DNA from: Paragonimus westermani
Taxonomy: Eukaryota; Platyhelminthes; Trematoda; Plagiorchiida; Troglotrematidae
NCBI GenBank assembly: GCA_008508345.1
Contig: QNGE01003218.1
Location: 1-64,000, forward strand
Direction of reading: 5' to 3'
DNA length: 64,000 nt
Positions within the stretch are counted from its first letter, which is position 1; each line of letters starts with the position of its first letter. Both the position numbers and the translations under genes were made by a program. Below, in pieces: positions 50,801 to 62,593 of this stretch. The notes below the pieces were generated by a model that was not told the origin of the DNA, searched no databases, and saw nothing but the letters and a program-made list of their open reading frames with translations.

Positions 50801-52669
50801 TTCGATGATACATGTGATTCTTTTCGCACATGCAAAGAATCCTAAGATGCACAGTTAAGAGGAATGTGGATAAAAGCGAACACGAGCTGCTTGATTATTT
50901 ACGTCAAACCCAATGGCATTGGCAGACAAACAAAATTTAAGTATTACTTATGCGGAAACTCAGCGTGCCTCAAGATTCTAAATGGATTCAAATTCACAGT
51001 TGTATACGTAATATTTGTCGATAGATGAAAAGATATCGAATGCGTACGAATTGTCTTTTAGTTATTACTGTCAAGCAAGTAAATTTTTACGACAAATCCT
51101 ACTGTACGAAGTAATGTGAATGTCGACGGTCAAATGATCTTGGCATATTTTGAGTAACGAATTTACGGAGTATATTGTCACAATATCTCTAAGCCCTCCA
51201 GTATCTCAAGATGTAGTGAGCTTCTGAGATTTGCGCTTGACGTATGCATTTATCGGCTGATGCAGCAAAACTGGTCCACAACCAATTTTACCACCTTGTA
51301 ATCCCCTCATAATTTGTGCGCATTGCAGGAAGTGTGATTGAGCTACACTCAGCAAACATAACTGACACGTGGCAGCAACCGCATAACAGACGACCGATTT
51401 CTGATGGATAACAGTTAGAGAACCAAATGTACCGCAAACATATGGCAAAGATGTTCATGTTGGTCCTAGTGACTACGGACGCAACACTTGTGACACAATT
51501 GAAATTTGAAACTTAACCTCTCCTTCACAGGGGTTTTATAGAGTTATTAAGAATCCACCCGGAAGACCTGATGTCACAAGTGAGTGATGTCGGATGACCA
51601 GAAAATGAAACTGACTTGTTAACACCTAGAATGAAACTGAGTCTGCATTGATTACCTCCCAATGAAACAACTGGTGTCATACAAACAACAAAATCCAGTC
51701 GGCCGAGAAAAAATACACTAATTATCTCCGGAAGATTATCATGAAACACACATCAACACCATTGAATCGCATGTTGCTGTACGGTTATCTAAGAAACATC
51801 CACTATGAGTTACTATAAACATTGGTAACCTTTCTAGGGATAAAACCTTTCTGCCATCTACTTGAAATGCAACACGCCATCGCACCTCGATTCTCAGAAG
51901 CGCTGTGTCTGTACATAATTCTACTCTGGAAGGAAAACAGTGTTCAGAGAGCAGTGTCCTAGCTACATTCATGTCAATCATGGAGACATGACCATTAACC
52001 AATGATACATCGGGGATAAACAGATTGAGAATAACACAACGTTACGAGCAAGTTGTAATACCCTACGTTTNTCTTAACCATGTTGCTGTCAAACAAAATC
52101 GTAGTAAAAACAACTTTTGAAGAGTTCATTGAACAAACCAGGACAAGGTTGATGCAATCACAGCCAGGCGTACTGTTGATATAGTCACAAGAATAAATTA
52201 CGGCATTTGATGTTAGAGGTAACCGTGTTAGTATTAGGCTGAACACTGCTTCCTTTCTCAGATTGATCTCGTGACACACCTGAAAGTCGTTCGCAGTTCA
52301 ACTGACATGAGGAACTTGTGTCTCTGTTTGAAACACATTGTATTCATTCGGCCGGGACATTCGTTATTAAACCCGCCGAAACACAAAGGCTGTGCCACCG
52401 AGACGGAAGCCAAACGCCAGTTACATCTAACCGAGCAGCTAAAATAGAATCTACGCTTACGACCTTACTGCTGATATTATTTTATAAAACAGAAGTTATT
52501 ATGGAATAAAACCATTTGGTAGGTAGTTCCAATCCAGTGTTGTGGCTGTGAACAGGACATGTTTCCCACTACAGAGCTTCATTTTCAAAGTGTTTACATG
52601 TCTGATTTGTACAGACTGACACTGTATTTGCTTTGCCTTGCCTACTGCATGCGAACTTGGGTAAGCATT
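47896..52669. other. Interval without supportable gene
   Basis: Downstream flank of gene B. Base 52071 is N. Short open frames at 49.1-49.3 and 51.7-52.3 kb carry no recognised motifs. Confidence 0.4.
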
Positions 52670-52779
52670 TCACTTCTGACTCTCTTGATTCTCCAAATCA
52701 ACATCTCTGTGTTCCAATAGGTTGAAATATCTTCCTTTGGACGCAGTTTGTTCCACCTTACGAGTTACATATTGCGAAA
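52670..52779 (-). CDS. Unrecognised gene B, terminal exon
   Basis: Follows acceptor ctttgtgttttccag and completes the phase-1 codon from the 52.85-kb exon, giving GD-F-SQYVTRKVEQ. It encodes 35 residues ending DVDLENQESQK and a TGA. The content is helical and charged, typical of a C-terminus. The donor feeding it (gtacat) is not strong, so the junction should be treated as likely rather than certain. The intron would be only 66 bases. Confidence 0.5.
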
Positions 52780-52845
52780 CTGGAAAACACAAAGCACATA
52801 AACTTATGAATTACAGATAACTTTTTACCTATGGTTAAAATGTAC

Positions 52846-53333
52846 AATCTCCAAGAATGCATGAGCCAGTTTGCCAAACAGTCCCTATGGCACATTCAAC
52901 ATAGACTTCGCTAGCTGGATATCGATCGTGTCGGTACAGCTGTACAACGATCATTTCGGTGCATGAGGTTGACCGAGAACGTTGTCGGACTGCTGATGTT
53001 GTGGCCTGTCGCGAACCCATAACGTACAATGGACGAGGCAGCTGCTTCTTTTGTATGACGCTCGGTCCCATCTGCTCATCTTTAAATGGTTTGACGAACA
53101 CACCCATTTGGCCGAATGCTTTTCCATCCTGACTTGCAGCTGCCTCGCTGTCACTTCTATTTACGTGGGACCGCGCCCACACGAAAAATGGTACACAGTA
53201 CGAAATGGGGAAATACTCATTTGCTTTTAGTGTGTCTTCAATATGCCAATTTTCGTTGTCCATTGTGTCAAGTATACGCATTGTTCTAAATCGATCGAAA
53301 ATCAAATTCTTATCGAACCTTGTTTCCGTCAAA
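52846..53333 (-). CDS. Unrecognised gene B, penultimate exon
   Basis: The longest coding-like exon in the window: about 163 codons open from acceptor ccgattgttctgtttcag to a donor read as GATT|gtacat, where the frame would otherwise stop within three codons. It includes NENWHIEDTLKANEYFPIS, VPFFVWARSHVNRSDSEAA and then KAFGQMGVFVKPF. A serine/arginine-rich stretch (SAVRQRSRSTSC) leads to MIVVQLYRHDRYPASEVY and ECAIGTVWQTGSC. Mixed hydrophobic and charged residues fit a globular cytoplasmic protein with one disordered loop. I do not recognise the family. It enters with one base left over (phase 2), so upstream exons must lie to the right, but I found none that fits. Confidence 0.55.
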
Positions 53334-56300
53334 CTGAAACAGAACAATCGGATAGAAGTAATATCTTGTTCAAGTAAATTTTCAGTAGGTTAAACATCAC
53401 ACTACCCCGTCAGGTTTGGGCTGGATCACTACATCTGGAAACGGCAGACAGTAAACTCTTTTTAATTCGATTGTATAGTAGCCACAATTACGTCCTTACT
53501 CCGCTACACCGATTTGATTTTGGCTGTCAGCAGTCACAACGATGTTGCTCACGTACACTTGACAAGCCACATTCTCCGTGACATGTTGATCTATTTTACA
53601 TAGATAACGAAAATGCTCGTCAAGAGCAAACCTAGAAGAATTTCATAGCTGCTTTGTTGATCTGTTTAAGACGTTTACTCAGAAAATTGAACAGTACGTT
53701 GGTTGTGCATGCGTATAGTAGATATTCTAACTCAGACAGCGGGAGAGGAGGCGATTTTTTACTTAAGCTTTTTTAACCATATAAAAGCGCATGGTTTCAT
53801 ATTGTCCACATTAGTGAACAGTGATTAGGTATCCAATGAAGCTGACGACTGTTCGTTCTTGTTAGCTTCCGATAACGGGTCAACAATTTGGTGCTACCAT
53901 TTAGATCATATTTAGTTAGCAAACTTTTCACTCCTTCGCTACTCTTCTCTTACAGGCCGCTCTATCAGAATGTTATTTAAGCACAGCACATACAACATTT
54001 GATTGAACGGAAATATCCGGTTTATGAGTTTTAGTAAGTCACATATCTAGGGTGTTTGAAACAGTGTCAACTGAAGAAACCGGACGTTAGCTTCCGGCAG
54101 CACTGTTAAGGCGCTGTTATCAGTTTTTCCAATGCCATAGATTTATCAACTTCGGCTCTCCATATCGATTTATGTGATCTGCCAGAATCAATTTTTTCCG
54201 CTTTATGTATTCGTTACGGTACTTGAGGACAGCTCCAGTTTTAAAGTTTTTCACATACTAATAATCAAACAATGCCTTTCAAATTAAAAAACCGTCCACC
54301 GTTTTTGTCACTGTTTGTATCAAAAACGATATTTGGTGTCAAATTCGTCTTACAACTATAATGCAAATGTTCCTCTTCCAGCTACTACTTCAGCTAAATG
54401 ACAATTGACTGCTAGTTTCAACCGTTAATACGTATGTCTGGTTAGTCGTTTCCAAAGAATACGGTTCTGGCTAAAATGATTGTTTGAAGCTTACTGTGTC
54501 AGTTTGTTAATTTAGCTGATCGATGGCCACTATTTCGTTTTTTGGCCCGCAGATAAATTACTGTAATCTTACTAGAAAGTCAAGAATATTCAGCTAAATT
54601 GACTCATATATGTTGGCTTTTAAGTTGAATTTGTCCGAATGTATAATGGTATATCTCGTTTTTTCAGCTAACCACAATCCAAAACTTCCTCGGGGAGGAA
54701 ACTCTGCCAGTGACATCCAACCATCATCAATATGCCCTCCCACCACTGAGATGCATGATATATAAACTCGAAATCTCACCTCATCTAACAATCATCAGTT
54801 CTACCGCTGTGTACATTTGTAAGAGGCAAGGAACTACCGTAGTTTTTGGGCTGTCGGCAAGATTAACCTTGAAAACGCTAATCGCCGGACTACCGTCTCT
54901 TTATCTGTAAGCCATGACGTTCACATTCTAATGAACACACTATTAGAAGTGACCTGTTCTGACTGTCACACATATGAAGGCTTCACAGCTTTGACACTTG
55001 TCTAGTTATGACACTGCCATGCCATCCAGACATGGAAATCACCTCCAAGGACAAAAGCGTAGGTTCATTGGACAGGGTGTATATGATGTAGAAGAACTAA
55101 CACCCCTGTTTACAGTCCACCTGTGCAAATCGAAGCTTCTTTTCAACTGACTGTTTCTTAGATAATTAAGGCTCTACCCGTTCGTTGGCCTCTTCCCACA
55201 GATATTCATTGCAACAAATAATATCAGCACCCAAGGAATAAAATTTGAACAACTAAACAGACTTAACAAATCATTGGTGATCCCATTCAGTCAGAGCGGG
55301 ATGTAGAATCATCCTTTTGTTCATAATACATGCGTCCAGTTGACATTTCATGTTAGCTTCACAACATTTAACGCATACATTTCACTGATCGTGAGAGACT
55401 TGACAGTAAGTTTTACTAACTTCGCAGGTTTAGTTCGATCGTAATTGATCATTTTCTCTATCGTTATCTAGTGAGCTGCACTAATCTACCTGATCCCGAC
55501 TGACAACTCACACACTGGTGTTGTGCTTTAATTAAACTAGAATTAGCTGCCGATCCCTCACACTGATTAAGTATTAACTCAGCGACAAAATCTAGGTGTA
55601 CGGCTGGATATTCATTGGTACATTGTTTACTTCAAGTTCCATCCCGTTATTGTCAAGGTTAAATGACGCCTGTCTAGATAATCTTTGAAGGCATATTCGT
55701 AGCACAACACTAAAATCATTTGTGAGGAATGACCAGAGGCTTTGATTGGGCCAAACACAACCATGTATGGTTGTTACATGCTTGTTCTTAGACAGAATAC
55801 CCCCATGCTGGCTATCTACACCACCTTTTGCGAACGTACAGGCACATCATTTGAAGGTCACTTTATGATTCAGTGGTGGTTCATTCATGGGCGTTGAATC
55901 CCAAATAAAAGTTACTTCATCTGATTATTACCGTGTGACGACTTGTCCGTCACCTTTCTTGTTCCTCAAGTTGTCTGTAAATTTGGGCGTTTCTTGTCGT
56001 CAGACCTAAGACTGTATTCAGTAACCCTTAAGTTACGTCAATGTTGAGAATACAAAAGCAGCTCATTGGTTGTGAGGTGCGTGTTTCATTGTGCTATATG
56101 ACCACACTTTACCCCAGTTCCATCCTTGTGGTAATGCCACGAGTAGTTTGGTCACTTACGTGATGGATAACAAATATGTTTGTAACTCATCCTAGAGGGA
56201 GTTTTATGTTAAGTAGGTGTTACATTAGCAGCGTGCACGACCGTGTACGAAGGTGTCCCGATTTCAGCTGCTCGAGCATGAACCGAAGGTAAATATCAGC

Positions 56301-57255
56301 GCAACGTATACGAGAAGACGTGCATTGGAGTGTTCACTGTTTAATTGGATGTTGCATATGCTGTGGTGTTTGAACCGTTATATGAAACAATGGGCAACCG
56401 TCGGTTTAAACTTCTGAGCATTAGTGGCAGTTGAGAATTGGTTTCTGTTTAGATAATTTGAAGTTTGTACGTTAGGTATTCCAGCGACCATGATCTGACA
56501 CCTGATGAATGACTGATTACCTGAAAATACGATCTGATCTGAGAGTTGTCAACATTGACCTCTAATGTGTTCGTATCACGATATTCTGAAAAATGTCTCT
56601 AGTCAAAACACTTGTCGTTGAGGAATGGTTAGATAGACTGCGATGCGGAATGCATAATTTGCAAAAGACGTACAGGTGATTGAAGACTACGGTTTCGCCG
56701 TGACCTCTCAGTCAGGTTCTTATATGTATCCTTGCTTGATGTCATCAGGCCAAGCCTTGTTAACCACTATATCACTGGCCACAGAAAAGAAACAAGCAAA
56801 TTTCACGAGGGAAACTCAAGATATCCGTCTGTCGTGAGCGAAAATATTGATTTTCATGCCGAGTCTAACAAAAAAGCACGTGATCTATACGCTTCAGTAT
56901 AGTTGAAGTCAGTTTGTATTGCACTCACGTTGACATGGATGACTTACTATTAAGAAGACAGAAAATCAGTTATCGTTCGTGTCAATAATATGTGATATCA
57001 ATTGGCTCCTAAATATAGGAAACCCCAATGTAGTAATTTCCTCTGACAGAGAATAGCCGGAATATCCTTCCGAAAGTAAACGCTGAGTACAGATTTTATT
57101 CGCACTTAATTGACAAAAGTTGAATACTTGCTAATACTGACGTTATGCTTATCTCTCCCATGTTTGTTCTGCATTCCTGAGAAAATGTTCGAGCACTACA
57201 CTGAAGTTATCACACATCCATATGTCCTACATCAATGTGTTATTTTTTATTCCAG
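53334..57255. other. Upstream side of gene B, exons not resolved
   Basis: Gene B must continue rightward from here. A coding-like minus-strand run reading PAISVFKVNLADSPK lies near 54.85 kb, next to a consensus gtgaga, but the frame stops before that site, so it was not called. Confidence 0.35.
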
Positions 57256-57340
57256 CATTGATGGAAAGGCAGGACAAGCAATTAGTAAACTTTCTGTTTG
57301 TCTGGTCACTGACAGCGACAAAGAAATTAAGATAGACTGA
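57256..57340 (+). CDS. Candidate terminal exon
   Basis: A textbook acceptor (gtgttattttttattccag) is followed by 27 codons and a TGA, reading IDGKAGQAISKLSVCLVTDS and ending KEIKID. The frame also stays open upstream through a leucine-rich hydrophobic stretch from about 57110. No family is recognised and no upstream exon was identified. Confidence 0.22.
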
Positions 57341-58169
57341 CTACCCACAAGTATTTTTATGCTTATATTTACCTTGACATCAGTACATGTTAGTAAGTCT
57401 TACTAAAGGCTACGAAAGTTGGTAAAACTCTCGTAAATTTTATTTTGGTGAACAGACCATAGAAATGTCATGTCTTTGTTAATAAGCTAATGTTGGATCT
57501 AATTTATGTCTCATTTAATCACCTGCTTTATTGGTCTTTGTGACACGTTCGATCCACTACAAGCAAGACCGGTGCTTCTCATGTCACACAGAGTATTCAT
57601 TATAACCTGTTTTATCATAAGATACACGACGGTCTGTCTGTGCCCTTTCGAGTAATTTCCATTGCAATACGACTGTTAGTTGACTCAGATGATCAACCTC
57701 CGAGACGATCGTATTCGAGGTTAACCAGAACATTAGAGTTTTGTCAAACGGTTCACACAGACAAAGTGAACAATATTTCGCCCAAATGCCAAACTTAAAT
57801 CGATCATTCGCGTAGGCCGCATTTTAGAATGGACGAATGTTTAGTGTTGTCTCAAAAGTGACGTACGACAGGGTGGTTTCAATGAAACTGATGACTTAAA
57901 GAAGAACTGGAAATCACGGCAGAAGCACAGAGATAGAAGTTTCCGTTTGGCAGCAAACTGAGGCAATAGAGCAGTGATCCTACGTAATGAAGTTCATGTG
58001 CGAGTTTATTTCACCAGGTAGTTTATCAGAATGCCTGTCTGACGCGCAGTCAATTCAGACATTCAGACTATAATAACCAAGCAGAGATGTTTCACTATTA
58101 CACAGGTTATCTTGTTTACAAACAACGATTTATTTTCAAGTTGACCATCACTCACATTTGATCGCAGCG

Positions 58170-58200
58170 TTCGCATTCAGAAAGTCTATCTGAATGCGAA
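58170..58200. repeat. 12-bp perfect hairpin
   Basis: Arms TTCGCATTCAGA (58170-58181) and TCTGAATGCGAA (58189-58200) flank a 7-base loop, close to the decayed PLE at 58.3 kb. Role unknown. Confidence 0.6.
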
Positions 58201-58330
58201 AGAAAGATACTACAGTGTAGCAAACAGACACGTTTTCGGTTATTCACCATCATGCCAGAGAAGTATCCTTCATATGGGACAGAGTTGTCAGGACAAAGCG
58301 AACAGATACAAATAACAGGTTTAAGTGAGG

Positions 58331-58782
58331 TCAGACACGTAGTAGGCAAACACGGAGGAAACGTTTTGATACGATTACGCCATACTTACAAAGCAGCTGG
58401 AACAGTTGAGTTTGATCGGCTGTAGTGTGGGTGGTTGGCCATGGCAACTTCAACACCTGAACAAAGCACTTCTGTGAGCACAAGGTTGGATTATTCAGTC
58501 GAATTCTGATCGCTACAGCTCTGGTCAAAATTCGACATCTGACAGCTTTTAAGTGAATGCCGTTGACTCGGCGAATCGGACGAAAGGAGGAGGCCAGGTC
58601 GAACGTATTACGTGTATCAACGAGGTTGCAGCAGTTGCGCTGGTAATTGTCTTGGTGGCTCCGCTGTTGATCCAAGCCGGATGATGCCAACAGTTACGTT
58701 CAGATATGCGCCTGGTCGTGCGACCCGCGAAAATAGTATCATAGGAACAAGTAAATGAGTATACACAAGGGCACCAACACAA
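58331..58782 (-). mobile_element. Decayed Penelope-like element, endonuclease region
   Basis: Two overlapping frames recover the same protein as the 21-kb copy. The first reads CVYSFTCSYDTIFAGRTTRR, in which the YIG core has decayed to FAG, followed by HHPAWINSGATKTI. A frameshift leads to FRPIRRVNG, VRCRILTRAVAIRIRLNNP and LCSQKCFVQVLKLPWP, the PLE tail. The copy is frameshifted and its catalytic motif is damaged. Confidence 0.62.
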
Positions 58783-59684
58783 AGCTCACTGAGAGCGTTG
58801 GATAACCCAGCCTGAAATCTTCATCGACCGTCACACTCCAACTATCAACACACATTACACCCCTCTGAAAATAAATGAAAATCGATAATTCAGTCAGATG
58901 GTTCAAATAATTCTCCCCTTATATTATGTGTATTAATACGTTTTGGTGCGATATTGCCAAAGATCATTGTTGATCAGGAGGTTTGAACGTATATCTCCTT
59001 TAGTCAGCACCATGTCAATGTTTGAAGAACACCGGTAAGATTTAGTCCATTAATTTTATTGGTCTACTTCAGTAGGTTCTCTTAGTACGCACTGGACAAT
59101 CTGACCCTAACCCTGACTTGATATATACGTTCAGCCAGTAAGATCCAGAGATTGTGTTTGAATCCGAACCGTAGGCTTGGTATTTCAAAATTCGTTTATA
59201 AAACTTAGTTGTATTCTTGCTGCGCTGGGCGTGTGTACTTGTGCGTTGTGTTGTTGAGAAGTGATAGGTGCATGCACTTCTTCTAGGACACAAGAAAGCG
59301 TTCAAAAGTAAAACCAGCGCGAAACTAAATCAACAACGGAGATTGCTGTAGTTCAGCCTTTGTAAGAGTGTTCGCTTCAGTCTTGGAGTTTATTGTTCTG
59401 ATACACGAATAACTGCTTTATACCGGATGAAACAATGAGGGGTCTTACGGTGAAGATTTCATTTATCATATTCAATAAGTAGGGAGTACGTTCCGTTTAG
59501 GGTCGTGAGTTAGGACCCATTTGTAAAACTGAGCTTTTAAAAATGTAGATCAAACTACTGACACATGCAAGGTAGAGAGCTATGTGAATACATAACCGCT
59601 TCTCGTTTCACTGCAGTAAGTCCTTTAGGAACACCATTAACCTGTCAACGAACGTGCTGTACATGAACGACCAAAGTCAGTCGC

Positions 59685-59906
59685 ATGAATTCTCTAGAAT
59701 ATGCGATTTCAATTCTACCAAAGATAGCTAAGGCTGGCGAGAACCACAAACTTGGGACATACCCAGACTCTCTCATTGACGTCGACCTAACCATATTTGA
59801 CATGAAAGCTAGCAAAACGAACATATATGATTCATGGTGGGAAGTTACTGGAAGTTTTGATCCCTACCACCTTGTGACCCTAAGGGACGAAGAAACATTA
59901 CTATAG
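59685..59906 (+). CDS. Candidate short coding frame
   Basis: An ATG-started frame of 73 codons with an acidic, tryptophan-bearing product that includes PDSLIDVDLTIFDMKASK and WWEVTGSFDPYHL. A possible acceptor (caattctaccaaag) lies 37 bases after the ATG. Not recognised; chance cannot be excluded. Confidence 0.18.
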   Translation: MNSLEYAISILPKIAKAGENHKLGTYPDSLIDVDLTIFDMKASKTNIYDSWWEVTGSFDPYHLVTLRDEETLL

Positions 59907-61904
59907 CGAACCTTGTAATGATCGACCGAAAGCGTTTAAGACGGTGACTAAAACTTCACGGTCGTTTGATTCACTTGTCTGGTCACGCATAAACGGGCCG
60001 GGCCTTCACCATTTACACAAGAGATTTCGATGAACACGTGCAACACGCTTTGTAGGTAGAAGAGAAAGTAATTACTACCGTTGATTTAATATAGTGCCTG
60101 CAGCTGTGGGCGTAACTCGCAACACATTTTCTTCACGGTTAATCACACAAAACGAATTCATTTCATGCTAAGTTCTTTTCCGTGTTCAAGAGCAACTACA
60201 CTCTACTTTATGAACAGTGAGGCAAATTAGGAGACGTACGAATTGCCGAAGGATCACCTAAAACAATCCGGACACAGTTAGTTAAACATAGAGTGCAGAT
60301 TATTTGAGTACCGTAAGTAAACAAAGCCAAACAACACGAGCAACTTAGTAATGTTTAATAGTCAAGTAAAGTGATCCTTGGCATGAATAAGCATCTTAGA
60401 CAACTTGTTGATGTTGATTGAGAATACAATAAAAAGAAGGAAAAACTTGACAGTCTAAACGCAGTTGCTTGCTTTAACCCTTGTATCCAACCAGAAAAAC
60501 TGCATTTATTGTCATACGCCGAAATTTAATTTAACCATATCGGTCAATATAATCAAAATTAAATACTCAGTATGCCCGAAAAAATATAGGAGCATAGTGA
60601 CTAAGTGTACTTGTATTCATAAGATCATGAATTTTTTAAAGCCACAACTGAGCACACCGTATCAGCAAGTGAGTTCACACTGGTATAGTCTTGCTGAACA
60701 CCAGAAAATTTGGGTAGTGGCTGCTTAACGATATTTAAAATGAGGAAACTTGGTCACCAGTTGTCACAACCTATCTGACACTAAGTGATATTGGATTTCG
60801 TGCATCTGGTTTACCCGTATCATATTGCTATATCATTAGGTGTAATGGACATTTTTGGGCAAGTTATGCTTTTTGAGAAATCTGTTAATATTTTTTACTA
60901 ACATGAGCACCACCGTAACCGAAGTTTGTTTGGTACTGACAATCGAAAAGGACAAATTATCTAGAGGGATTGTGCTCACCGTTATGGACAGCTGGTTGAT
61001 CATTGGTGTGGATTGAGCGCTAGTGTGCGATTGCATGCTTTCTGGCCAAAATAGACTATAATTTACATCGGAGATCATTTGCAAGAAGGTCCCTGTGAGG
61101 TAATTATGAACTACTCGAAATGGATTATGGCTTTCGTTCACCTTGAAATTCTTAGGATTAACACTTTCTGATAGAGTTTATCACGGCAGCTATACTTCTC
61201 CCTGCAGCTTATCAGAGATGACAATACACCTGGCCCTGTGAAACAATGGTGCAACCAAATCGCTTCTATATGCAGTCGATGTCTTACTGATGCCATACGG
61301 CCGAAATACCTCATTCAGGTGATGGCGTAAACCAACTCTGAAGGCGGGGTTTGATGCGTCTCTACTTGGAGGAATGTTTATACAATCTCACCTACGTCGG
61401 ATAAGAAGTATTTATCTTTAAGATCATATTATTCACGGGCTATATTCACTATGCAGCCGCTAGATTACATCCTTTTTTGGCACATTGTCCGCTGAGAATC
61501 GGGTAAGTTTCACTCTTAGTGGAACCTTGAATTTATGCTTGACTAATTGCAGTTGGAGTGTTGAAGCATCTTCGCACAACTTATGCTGTTGCACTAGCGA
61601 CTTGAATGTGAGAGATAACACTGTTCGCCTACTGAGCCGGTGAAGTTCTAAAATGCCCACTGAAGCCATCAGCACAACAACGTGACGAACAAAACGTGTT
61701 CCATGTGTTCGATTCACAGGCCAATTACAACGTAATAAATATGAAAAATTTAGTTATAGTGGGCGATAAAAGTAGTCAACATGGACTATGGGATTCATGT
61801 TTGCTAGCCGCTATGCAAAAATCCTTCCGGATTGCGAGCTTCACTGATTGTAGGCCAGGGAGTGTTAAGTGACTGCACGAACTACTTCTGGTATTCATAT
61901 GTTC

Positions 61905-62038
61905 GCCGAGCTTGGCAGGCGAGGTGACATCATCAGTGCGTAAGTGTTTCAGCGTATATTTTGAATGAAACACTTACGCACTGATGATGTCACCTCGCCT
62001 GGTGATGAAACGTTTGCAACCTAAATGCCAAGCTCGGC
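61905..62038. repeat. Perfect 35-bp foldback with extra outer arms
   Basis: Arms 61917-61951 and 61966-62000 are exact reverse complements around a 14-base loop. Outer arms GCCGAGCTTGGC (61905-61916) and GCCAAGCTCGGC (62027-62038) also match. Beyond these, 61890-61904 and 62039-62053 match with one change. The right half has 26 extra bases (62001-62026) between inner and outer arms. This is two copies of the same retroelement end in head-to-head orientation, one of them with a deletion. Confidence 0.85.
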
Positions 62039-62593
62039 AAACATATCAATACCAAAACCATCAACCCGAGATACAAACAACGCCACCAATTTTCCCAACC
62101 ATCAGAACTACTTCTGGGTGCAGAGGTCACAGTTGCACGGTCGGATAATAAGGGTCTCGACAACGGCCAACATTCGGAATCTCCACATTCTAATTCGAGA
62201 TCTTGGCACTTCGATAACAAGCTGAAAGACAACTTTCCCGTTGAGGGGACGATCAGTTGGTCAGACAAGCAACAACTGTGCTGGAAACCGCTTCAGTCAC
62301 ACCACTGTTCAACCACGCAGAATGATGCTCACACAATTTATCAGACAATCGTTTTGCAATGTGACCAACGTTTGGAGCTTCACACGAGCAAGCAAATGAG
62401 TACACACAACTGCTGGTTGCGGAACATGGAAATTTGCCTTTGAGTTGTGACATGATAATGGGTGTTGAAAGGAAGCTGACGCACAATTTAGCGACAGGTT
62501 AGGTCGGTCCAGCTGACGTTTTGAGATTTCTTGTGATAATTTGGGGCGGTGGGTCTCTCTTAAAAGAGGGACCAATGAATGCAAGTTCTTCAT
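61990..62593 (-). mobile_element. Decayed Penelope-like element ending in a foldback
   Basis: Frames on the minus strand give STPIIMSQLKGKFPCSATSS and CVYSFACSCEAPNVGH with HHSAWLNSG, parallel to the 21-kb PLE copy. The YIG core is changed to NVG. Later, in another frame, VPRSRIRMWRFRMLAVVE and DLCTQK give the tail. There are several stops and frameshifts. Its 3' end runs into the perfect inverted repeat at 61905-62038. Confidence 0.6.

Noticed and set aside
54594..54910. Minus-strand frames around a gtgaga donor near 54.78 kb
   Set aside because: The coding-like frame hits a stop before the donor, and no consistent acceptor and phase fit gene B.
58152..58349. Cysteine-rich minus-strand frame ending at a gtgagt donor
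   Set aside because: It overlaps the PLE tail and a perfect hairpin, so the cysteine spacing is likely an accident of repeats.
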